Positions 44,901 through 56,900 of a stretch of DNA of 64,000 nucleotides are shown here, one piece after another (within the stretch, counting starts at the first letter, position 1; each line of letters opens with the position of its first letter). A program made the translations under genes and the position numbers. The stretch is from the NCBI GenBank assembly GCA_900660155.1, contig CABFPE010000031.1, positions 2,207,645 to 2,271,644 on the forward strand, in the 5' to 3' direction. This DNA comes from Hofstenia miamia. Lineage: Eukaryota > Xenacoelomorpha > Acoela > Hofsteniidae. The notes under the pieces are model-generated. The model was not told the DNA's origin and did not search any database. It worked only from the letters and a program-made list of their open reading frames with translations.

Positions 44901-47900
44901 ATTAATCATGGCTTACTTAAAATAGGCTATGCTATAGTGAATGTGGAAAATCGGAAGTTATTTAAGTCTTGCTCTTCAACTTAATAATCTCGCTTTCACC
45001 CACCCTAGCTGCAGTTTTCTTGTCTGATGGACGAGATTTTAAGGACATTTGCCGAAAAAATACTTTATTGAAAAAGTCATTCATTACATTTAAGATACGG
45101 AGAAATACTCTTAGTAATTTTGCTAATCGCTAAAGTGTAAAATAATGCAATAATGAAATTCTGACTAAAATAAAAACGTTTACTTTAACTCTCGGAGATC
45201 TTTCCGTTTGTGTGCATTGTGTTACTTTTGAAGGCTGATTGAGTTGAGTTGCGATCCTTACGAGATCGATCATTGCCAATTGGAGAGCCTCGGTTTGTGT
45301 TGAGGAAGTTACGTTATCATCATCTTTGGATTGAAAACTCCCTTCCTAAAAAATCGGTTTAGCTAGAAATTTATTTCAAAGCTACTATAGATGTCTAATT
45401 GAAAACTAAACCGACTTCTACATTTTTTACTAGTAGCTTGAAACAATGCTAATTTCAGCCTGTTTTTAACATTACATTCTTAAAAAATATTTGGGTAATT
45501 ATCCAAAGAATATAATTGCGCAATTCCCTAAAGATGCATTATTTTGTTGAAACATTTATAGAATAGTATTTAACTAAAAATATTGAAAATTATTTCTAAA
45601 CACAGGACGTAGATTTAAGTTGGAAAATTAATTCTAACATAAAGCATATTTAGTTTCAAATGTACTACAGCTATGAAAAATAGTTACATAGGAATAATTA
45701 AAATCCAAAACAACTATTAAGATAAAATGAAAAATCAATAAAAACAGTTGCAAATAACTGTATATGTTGAATTTAATCGTGAAGATGCTCTTAAAAACAA
45801 ATGTTTACATGCTTAATTAATAATCCGCAGCTTACACGGTCAACAGCAGCGCAGCCCTTAACCATCCCATCTGCATTTCCAAAAATGTAAATATCAAGAC
45901 AATTTATGGTTTGTGGATGGCGTTTGAAAATTTATTGCGTAAAATCGTATTGAAATGACTTCATGAAATAATGTCTTGTAGTAATGAAAAGGAAAAATCC
46001 AAACTAGGATTTAGGCGGTGGATAATCTAGATGAATTTTTTGAAAAACTCATTTTAAAATAAAACACAGTAGCTATGCCTAATGTAAAATGATACTTGTG
46101 GTTATGGTAATTTCTTGGAATAATTCTTGAATGTTCATAATTTGTAGCTAATTGTTGCTTCAATGGGCCTTAGCTTCTTTATTATTTAAAAATTGACTGT
46201 GGGGAATTTGAAAAACAAATAATATTTCATGTACTTGGGTCATACGTATAATCTTAACACAAATGTTCACTATTACTCGGGAGCACTCATCAATAGATAT
46301 GTCAATATCCCAACATGTTCAAATGTCTTAATAGATTTGGGGAAAATGTATATAATACGTTTTTTATTTTTAAAATAACTCAAGGAAATTTTGTTATCAA
46401 TGATGATATAATTATTTATATATAATGCTTGCAATTGCAAATGTTTCATAAACAATCTAACCACTCAAATAATCAAAATTGTGAGCCTATTCCAAATGAA
46501 ATAAGTATTTTCACAAGCATAAGGTAATTTGTAAAACACAATTTGGATTACATTATTGCGTGCTTAGAGTTATTAAAACATATGGTTGAATCAACTACTC
46601 GATTTCATTCGAGAAACAAAAGCAAACTAGATTTTCAAACAAAATCTAGACGTCAAAAGAAATTCGTAAAATTTTACGTTTTACCGATAAACGATCATGC
46701 AATCAAAAACATATTAGAATTTTAAAATTGAAATCTCTTAATTTGCCCACTTCAAGTATTCAAAGCTAAATGTACTAAGCTTTCTGCTTAGAAAAGATGG
46801 CTTCTAAACAATTTGAAGTGTGTCTACAGGCTTACAATCCATTGATAATACCTACAGAAATAATAATGCTTGAACGAATAACCAAAATTTAAACTAAATG
46901 AAGGAAGTTCAAAAAACAAAGATTGAAAAATTGAAATAAAATGCCTACACTGCCTATGGGACTGTGGATAGCTTTCGATTTGGCAATGTTGATAATGCGT
47001 TGAGCGCGATTGCAGAGATCTGGTGAATATGAGGTAGTCTGGGGTTTTAACTGCACAACCTTAACGACGTTGAGCCGCTTGTCTTTAGCTGATTTTGGAA
47101 TTAATGTATTGCCATCCCTAAATCAATTTCATAACACTCAAAGCAAATTGCATTTTAATTGAATTGATAAATAATAAACTGCAAACTGTAAACGTTTCAG
47201 AACGAATTTAAAGTCATACAACAGTTTAAAAACCTAAAAGCCCATTAGAAAAACAATTTTTTTTTGAAAAAAACTACATTTTTTAAACACTGGCTCTATT
47301 TAGTTAGAGTTATAGGGCACTGCAATGCATGGGATATTATTAGGGCAACCACTTTTTAGACCTAAAAATTATTTATAGGCCTAATAATATGACCTAAAAC
47401 TTAAATTTCTAGCAGTTAAAGCTGGACCTAACAATCATGAATCAATTGAAAATTATCAATTTTTACTGTAACAAATTGTTATTCACGTAACAAATTATAT
47501 AATTTTTAATGTTTTTTCATCAAAATTTCAGTTGTCTGATAGCATATTTTTAGTTTGCTGAATGACTGTTTGATATCTCCACTAGATGGCTGGCATCTTC
47601 ACAACAAATGATAATCAGATATGCAAAAATCACCACTTCCATAAAATTTTGATTTTTAGCCATTTTCTCATTAGCTAATGTGTGTGGCAGTGAACTGTGT
47701 GAAAATATGACTTTTAGAAACTCTATAGACTTTATGGTTGCCCTGGATATTATATAAGAGTTAGCTATTTGGGTTGAATACAACTCACAGTAAACACCAA
47801 GCGGTTAAAGAAACATTGAATCAGTAGCGTAGCTATGGGGAGCCACCCCCCTTCTCCTCGAATGAAACCAGATCATTTCCCCTGAAAGAAAATAGTACTT

Positions 47901-50900
47901 TATTAGAACATTGCAATAAAATTGCTACATATTTTTCTTTGCTCGCCCCCTAAATTTACATGGGCTGTCTTTCATTATGAATGCGTTGTTTTTACAAAAA
48001 TAAATACTTTCCACGTACGATTTTAAATAGGCATAAATCCCACAATTTCTCTATCATTTATATATATTCTGTTTACAAGTACTGCGTAAATAATTACGTA
48101 CTGTAATTTGACCAAATTATTTTTAAAGAAAATCGGTCAAACGCTGCTGATATTCAGCTAATTTATTCATAAATTTAAACCTATGTAATATGAATTCCTA
48201 TTTTTTGGGATTACATTCCCACTGCATACCTATATTTATCCTTTCTTCTTCCAGAATAGTGATCTCAAATCATTCAAATAAAGTAAAACATTTAGCAATT
48301 AATAATTTGCATAAATATACTATCCAGTATTTTATAAGACTAGTGAGTCGTCTGCGCTCATCCAGATGTTGCTCATAAAAATATTTTAATCTATATTTGA
48401 TAAATTTCTAGCTTCGATTCTTGCCGTCATATACAATCAACTTTTCATAATCACGGTAACCAAAAGTCAAAAAACCTACTTTTCATTTGGAAACTGGAAA
48501 TTAACAGAAATGCGCGCTAGCATAATATTAGAGGAGAGCGCTAAGTGATTAAAGCACTGCTAGATCGTCAAATGGTTAAGCAGTCGCACTTCTGACAAAA
48601 ATTCATTTTGCGAAAAAAAAATTGTAAACGTGATTAGACGACTTACGGTTTCAGCCTGCTGTTTAACATCAGCTTTGAACATTGATAAATGACATAGTGC
48701 CTACATAATCATATTCTGCATACACAACATCCACCCTTAAACATTTACGAGATAATTAATGATAAAGTGACACGAAAATCTCTGTAAACAGCCTGGAGAT
48801 TTTCGAAAATTTTTCTCGAGCCGGAAAATTTTTTAAACGCGTACAACGCAAAAACTAAATAAGTTATCAAAAATCTCAAAGCACCATCGGATAGAGGAGT
48901 GCCACCCTTTTCATTTTCGCGATTGGACGCAATCCCCATTGATGCGTGCCACGACACTGACCTTGCGCACGGCATGCCTCAGTGGGTTTGTGAGGTTTAC
49001 CTAGATATCAAGAAACAGTTACAGTTCGTTGTTAACCCGATGGGCCTAAAACCATATATTTATATGAATATTATGTTTGGAGAGAATTCAAATTAGTTAA
49101 TTTTTTCAAGTACTTTAGGCACACCACACACTTTAGTACAGATTTTCAACATTCCAATCAAGCACGTTCACCAATAAATATGTTCCTAATTTCCTAATCG
49201 ACCTCTCAATGCACACTAGGCTGCTTAAGGTTAAACCTCATGTAACACCTTAGTTACAAATTTTATCAATAAACGAGACTATCTTGACCCTGCTGCAAAT
49301 TCAAAACCACTATATTGAATTTGATTACTACAACATAACTCCGAATTATGTCAAAAGATTAAGATTGCGGTAATTGAGCTTTGAAGATACTATGAGTTAA
49401 AAACGTGGGTAAATAATTCAGAAATTTCTATGACAGCACACAGCATATGTTGTGTACGAAAATTTATCTCATTGTGCTTTTTCACATTGCTGTTGCCATG
49501 GAACAGTGGGACATAAACTCAATTTCATTTGATTCAGATTGGCAGATGGAAAAACAAATGGAAGCAGCCGCAATGGAAAACGAAATCGGAAAATGCCTTT
49601 GCACTAAAGAACAAACAGAACTTACAAATTCGAGAATGATAAAGAGCTACTTGCATACATCTACAATGATAGCACTCTCTATGCGATTATTTATCAATTT
49701 ATTGAGACGATATGTGATTGAGGTAGACTTTGGTTAAAATACATTTTGAATATTTTTTACATTTCGAAATTAACTATATTGTATTCTGTTATTAGCAAAA
49801 ATTTTTTGATAATCAAATACGAAGACCACTATTTACTTTTCGCAGTAAATTGGCATGGTGGCCCGCATTGAAAAATTTTTGGAATTTTTGTTTTATGGTA
49901 TTACGAAAGATAGTTCATATATTCCAAAAATCTTTGCAGAGTCTATTTATTGGTAACTTTAGTAAGTTCATTGAATCAATGACGTAGCAGGGGGATACTC
50001 TAACCAAAAAGGTAATTTTATGCTAAAAATCTCACATCAATGTCAATATATTTTGATTACCCCTTGTCATAAAGCATAATTCAATGCTCTTAAATGAAGA
50101 TCAGAAATCATACAAAAACGGTAAAAATCCTAACAGGTAGGTGGAGCCAACCTACTTAGAAAGTTTATCAAAAACAATTTTCGTAAATTGAATTCTTAGT
50201 TATCGTCAAAGAATTTAAATTTTTCAGGCAAATATCCAAAATTAGGAAACAGACAATTGAATTTTTGATCAAGATTTGATTTATCTGTCCCTAGTGTGTA
50301 AATGACAGGCAGATTTCATATACGATCTCGCGTTTGATTTCATCAGCATTTTCCTGTGATTGCATTGAGAATGTTTGTTCTATGGTTTATTTTTAATAAA
50401 TCTTAAACTGTTGAGGAATTTTTCTAAATCTTCGATGGCTTTTAAAAAATAAACAAGTAAAACCAACAGAATAATAAAGATATTCAAAATCAGAAAGCAC
50501 AACAGGATTTAACACAATGTTATGTCACTGTCCCTCTCACTTTGTGCAAGGCACGGCTCAATTGAAAATAAAAAATAGTCGAAATTAGTTGTTGCTCCCA
50601 TTCGTTATAGATCTACTGATTACTTGAAACCTGAGAGGGCAGCCCACAAACAAAAAAATTGTAATGATATTAAATTGGATATTTATTAATTAAATAAATT
50701 AATCCTATTGAACTCCTTGTTTATAACAAATGAGCAAACTTTTTAGCCCTTTAAAAGGACACCAGGTTGTTTAAGGTGGGACCCCCTTCCCTAATCAAGC
50801 CATTTCTAAACTATTGCTCATAAAAATTTGTATATGTGATAGTTAGATAGGTCTTGGTCTAAGAAAATTATTTTTGATTTATGACATGACCCTAACCTTG

Positions 50901-53900
50901 AACTATTTTTACCAAAAATGAATTTAATGTTAACGAGTGTAGCAGATAACATGAAATATACAAAAAATCTGATAACTTTATTAGATCGTAAGAAAAATAC
51001 GTAGACGTCTGCATACATTTCAGCTTGGTCATTTAATAAAATAATGTAAATATTGAAATATTTATGGAAAATTGTTGTCCACATTTGTGTACTCAAGCAT
51101 AGCTAACAAATGGAATGAATACAAAGAGCACGGGCCAACATTTCTAAAAAATCGATAGTCAATTTCTTTTACATACATCCATAACAACGACTCAGTGTTC
51201 AACATTTAATGCTAAATTTCCAATATTTCAATTAAAAAATCCACCAAAATGGAAAATGCTTAGTTAGCACAAAAGAAAATGCCAAATTCTAACGATCTTC
51301 TCAAAACAGCGGAACGCGAATCAAGGCAGGTAGTTATATTGAATAACGGACAACAGTTGTAACAATTATTAGTCACGAATAAACTTTAAAATTCAAAAGT
51401 TTGTCTATTATAATGCAAAATTTTTGTTAATAAATAACTGGTATTTTTTTTACATTGCCTGATGGTTTTTTAACGCTCATAGCTAAAATCTGAAAAAACC
51501 ACTGGAAAGAGAATCGACTCCTCCTTAATTTTAATCCTTAATTCGTACACGGTCGCGAATTGGGACGACGCGCCTAAACTGAGCTTGGGTGGTCTTGGTC
51601 TATTTACAGAAATAAAATAATTAAGAGTAATTGTTGCTAAGATACGCTTTAGACCGTTTTTATTATTTGAATACTAGCTATGGGAATAATTTCAAAAAAG
51701 TTAATATCTTCATAAAATTATTATCACACATTTTCACCATAACAGAGAAGAACACTTACGCATAGATGTGTCCCAATCCCCGGATAATCTAATGGGTTTG
51801 GAAAAAATTACTTGAAAATGTGGACAAAACACTTTGTGACTTTAAAGATACAATGGTCAGATTACGGTTAATATTTATTTGACACTGCTTTTAATAAAAT
51901 CCTGTCTAATGAATAAAAACACCATTGCAAGCTGAAATAACAATTACAGACAGAGATCAAACACGAACCTATACATGGGGACATTAGAAAAAGAGTGCTT
52001 GTGACGAGAAGCGTGCGTAACTAAAGCTTGACGTGAGGAATAGAAGGCTTTGCATTCACAGACGTAGATTTGTCCGCAAACCTTTTTGTGTCTAAACAAT
52101 TATTACTAGAGGGAACTAAAAAGAAAACTCACCTTGAAAGATCATGTTTCAGTGGAAATTTCTGATCGCAATCGGAGCAAACGAAACGCTTGTCACAGTG
52201 AGTGCGCAGATAATGCTAATTTATCAAGTAAAAGCCACAAAATTCTGTTCATTCAACTTGGACTTTTTATGAATTCAATTTAGAAAAATATAAGAAGCGA
52301 TAGTAAAGAAATATGGAATCAAAAATATTAGATAAAATTCTAACATTTCTAACAAAAGACTTGCGAGTGAAATGTCTGGCAAAAGGATAACTACGCTTGC
52401 AGTCAACCACGGGGCAAAAATAGAGACATGGTTGTGAATTCCCACGTTTCGTATGCAAAGACGATGCTTCGTCATCTTCATCTTCTGAATAGTTCTAAAT
52501 TCAAGAAAAATCTTAACGGTTGCTTCGAAAACAATCAACATTTAAATGTGTAAAATTTCTCACACAAAACGGTTAAAAAATTATAGTATCTTTATGATTT
52601 TGAAATTGCTACAAAATAAAGATTTACTAGTTCAATTACTACAATCAGAATAAAAAATTTTCGCTGATAAACTGACTAAGATATTCTGATAAGGGGATGG
52701 TGCTAATGCTCGGATGGACAAGAATTATATTGGTCTCAGTCTCATCTAGTCCATTGGATTTGATTCCAGTCTCATATAAATTTTACGGGTACAATAGCCT
52801 AATGCCAATTTTTGCCAAAATTAGTTAAAATTATGAGTAATACTTTGAAATCCGTGGTCTGAATTTTTCATTATAATGGCCCAGTCCCTCGAATCATACC
52901 CTCATGTCGCCTTCTGGATACGCCATTGATGTTCAAAATTTCCAAAAAAGGCTATATCAATAGGCATTAGCTAATACCTACTCGAAAACATTGAACTTTA
53001 GTCTAGATCAGTGGTTTACAAGCGAGGTCCACATAGACCTAAGGGTCCCTGTAACTTTTTTAGGGGTCCACACTAAAAAATAAAGAATTAGAGTTTCACA
53101 GTGACATTTTGGTGGTCCATAGCGTAATTTTAATTCAGAAAGGTTTTAATTTCAAGAATGGAATTTCTAGAAAAATTTGCACTACTTTAAAATACTAATA
53201 GTAAAGATATTCCCGCAGCATTTCTAATTCTTTATAAAATTAAGTAGAAGAAAAAATAAGCCATTTTCTTTTAAAATAAAGCACAATCATTTACTGTATC
53301 TTCAATATTAACAATTCCTCTACTATTTTATTAGTGATTTCTTTGGGGATCCAGTTAAAAACTAAGAGGAAAAGAAGTCCATGGGTAAAAAAGGTTGAGA
53401 TCCACTGGCCTAGACAGTAAGTCAAAATTTCAAGAAAAGTTTCACTTGAAAGTGGCAAGAGAAAGAATAATTTTTTATCAAATTAATGAAATCATAATTC
53501 TCGCATTGTGAAGATTAATGAAGACAAAGTAGTGCTTAAAGCGAATTATTGACAATCTTGAAATTCTTTAACATTTTCTGTCTTGGAGACCAGAATAAAT
53601 TGCGTAAAAGCCAACGATAAATCAATGCAACCTGGCGAATAATTTTTCCAAAAATAATTCATAATTATTTAAAAGCTAACTGTCACAGTGCTCACGGCAC
53701 AATGCAATCATTGGCAAGAGACAATTAAGTCGTGAGAAAAGTACTTTTAGAAATCTAGTCTATTAAAAGTGACGGTTGGAATTTTAAATTTCCACAAGAC
53801 ATCATCACATGAATTTTTAAATAAATTGAATTTAAAAAGCTTCCTGTTTCAAACATACGCCTTATCAAAACGAAATTCAAAAACAAACAAACATAATATA

Positions 53901-56900
53901 TTTGAATTTCAGGTAATGGTTCCCAAACAGGAGCGTAGCCTGGATTTTGTATTATGTGGGGAGCAAATTAAAAGGCTAACTTCGTTATTCATGAAATTAC
54001 CAGAATTACCATATCCGATGACATATTTGTCTCGATGGCCCCTCGGTACACTAAACAGAAATTCAACTAACAAATCCACATAAGAAAAAGAAAAAATAAT
54101 CTGATAGGATAGTAACTAATATGCTAAGATGAATAACGTTAAAATCATAAATCGTACATCATTCAGATTGTGTGTCTTCAGCATATGCATTCGTAAGGCA
54201 GAAGTATTGGCGAATTTCTTTTCGCATTTGGCAACATGGCAAGGTACGTTGGTGAGAGTTTCACGAGTGAGCTCTTCGATTGTGGGAACGACAACTCGAT
54301 AGTGATGAATTCGTTTACCTAGACACAAGCCGAAGTAACACAATAAGAGGTTTTGTGTTTTGTGGTATTACACAAAGGAATTACTTTTTAGTATATTAAA
54401 AATAAAGTAGGAGGAATGTTATCATAGTTGTCCACCATTTACATAAAATGATGATCTTGTTAAAAATGAGCTAGTGTGATGAACCTATCAATTAGGTCCG
54501 AAACACGTGATTATTTAAGCGCGGGATTCCGGAGATAATTGTTGTGATTAAAATATTCACCATGTGTTCGCCCTTAAATTTTACTCGCGTAATTAATCAA
54601 AACAATCTGAAGCATTTGATTTTCTCGGCATAATGCGCGTAAATACTCACCGTTTGTTTGCATTCTGCGTATTGCCGCGCGTTTTTGTAATTAAACTAAA
54701 ACACAATGGACGAGAATTGCATGTAGGCAGGGTTGGAAAAAAATCCGGTTTATTTAAAAAAATCAATTTCGACAGATTTTTTGATTTAAATCGGATTTTT
54801 TTAAATTTAGAGACCATCATAACATATTGCAATCTAAAACTCACTAAAGCAAAAGCAATATTTTCTGAAACGTTTTAATTAGTTCAACAGGCTACATTAA
54901 GTAATCAATTGTTCAAGAGTTTGAAACAAAAGACGAGCTTCGCTGCTTTCTCGGTTTCCAAGCGGTTACGAGCTCTTCCGTGCACTCATCCGAAGGTTGA
55001 GAACAGCCTCTCGAGAGGAGCGGTTGACGGATTGCACGAGAGCAGCCCTTGAATCATTTGCAAAATATCACTGTCAATGTCGAAGAGTTTCCATCAATCA
55101 GAGGGGTGCATAAAAGTGGCGCTGTCATAGTACGCTGCAATGAACGGCCCAGTCTTGACGCGGAATTGCATTATGGTAGAAACCAAGTCTGGGTGCATAG
55201 TGTTTGCAAGATCAAGAGCGGGAGTCTTTTCATTGCTGGTGAGAATGTCTTTTTTTACATATCTACTGTCTAACAGGAAACTGAGGCAATGAAAATTTGT
55301 CAAATTCATCTTCCGTCGATCTGATAACATCTTCTGCTTCTCCGTCGGCAAAACGTCGTGTAATTCATGTGACAGATCATACCATGCGACAAGAGCATCA
55401 GCTAAGTGGACGGTGGAGCCTTGAACCTTGTCCAAAGTTGAAGATAGTGATTTGAGGATTTTTAGTAGATCCTCCACATTTCGTTTTATACTGACGTTAG
55501 TGAGTATTCTGTAAATTTTAGGTGGTATGTTTTCCTTATCCTCACGGTGTTCTTTAGCAATGGCCAATAGATGAACCCAGATGTCAGAATAAGCTTGAAG
55601 TGAGTCACACATGCTGTTCCATCTTGTGTTTCCTGGCAACGTTAGTTTCCAATCAGAAGCGCCGGCAGCACAGAATAAACTATCTGAAATAAGCACCTGG
55701 ATTTATTTGATTTAAATGGCTGGATTTAAATCCGATTTAAATCATTGATTTAAATCAATTGATTTACAGGAATACGATATTAAAACAAAAGGATTGGGAA
55801 GAATTTCTTTACGAAAATACAGAAAATTTCGGAGATTGTATGTTGTAATTGACATGTGTACTGGATTTTAGACATATTTTAGTGACGGAGTTACAGAAGA
55901 AGTAACATTATTTGCGGTCTGAATATGCTCATCGGAGCCATGCTTTAAAAGAAAATAGTGCTAGTGGCATTGGGGAAGGCCACAAAATTAGTAATAGAAA
56001 TGTTATGATTTTTTACATTTTTAAAAGATTCAATAACTTCTCGTGTCATACGCATATATTGTATAAAACCGTCAGGATCCTGTTCTTTGAGCACGTAAAA
56101 TACACCTGCCTCACTTGTGCGTTTCAAAGATGGAATCGTATCCAAACTTTTAGGATCCGATCAGAATCCAATCTGATCCGAATTTTTAAAAGAATTTTAG
56201 TTTTCGATCCGATTTAAATAGTTAATCTAAAATTAAATAAACATGGACTTAAAATATGTTTATGTTCATTTATAATGCAAATAGAAAATTTTAAGTGCTT
56301 CAATACTGTCTTGAAATAAAAAATGTACTTATACGATATAACGGGAGGACATTGCCGGGCTTGGACCGAGGTAATAGTAAAAGCAATGTGTTGAAATGCT
56401 CTTCTAATACTACAATCTAATACAATCAATTTTGGTAAGGCAAACCAACAAATTCAAGAAATGTTTCTATCAACGATAAAATGGGCCTAAAATTTTCGGT
56501 CAATTTCTTTCTATGTTTGAAATAAATTGCTTCTTTTATCTGTAATTGTGCACCCACAAGAAGCAAATCCTTTTTTGATTGGCGTGATTTTGATTATGAA
56601 TGGAAAGTAATGATTGCTCTGCTAAAACTCCAAAAAATTATTTTATTTGCATATTTGTGAGCTTTGTAGTATCTAATCAAAATTTACCATCAACAATGAT
56701 ATATTTATAGAGTATAAATAGTTGAGTTTTTATGATATTACAGTCCTAATAATTTTATTGTCCAAATCCAAACATCACCATTTTACAATTTTACTATTAA
56801 TTGAGAATTAACTGTGTTTCAAACAACAAAATAAAACTTACTTCAAGATTGCAGCAAAAGCGATGAAAACAGGAATGGCACAAACAATGGCAAATTAAGA

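Noticed and set aside
44960-45060. Extra ATMIN exon (frame starting MSLKSRPSDKKTAARVGESE)
   Set aside because: The neighbouring exons already join in phase 0, and no acceptor with a matching phase precedes this frame.
47824-53980. Recurrent agtagcgtagc-type motifs (47824, 49980, 53925)
   Set aside because: They may be ends of a dispersed repeat, but neither boundaries nor target duplications could be fixed.
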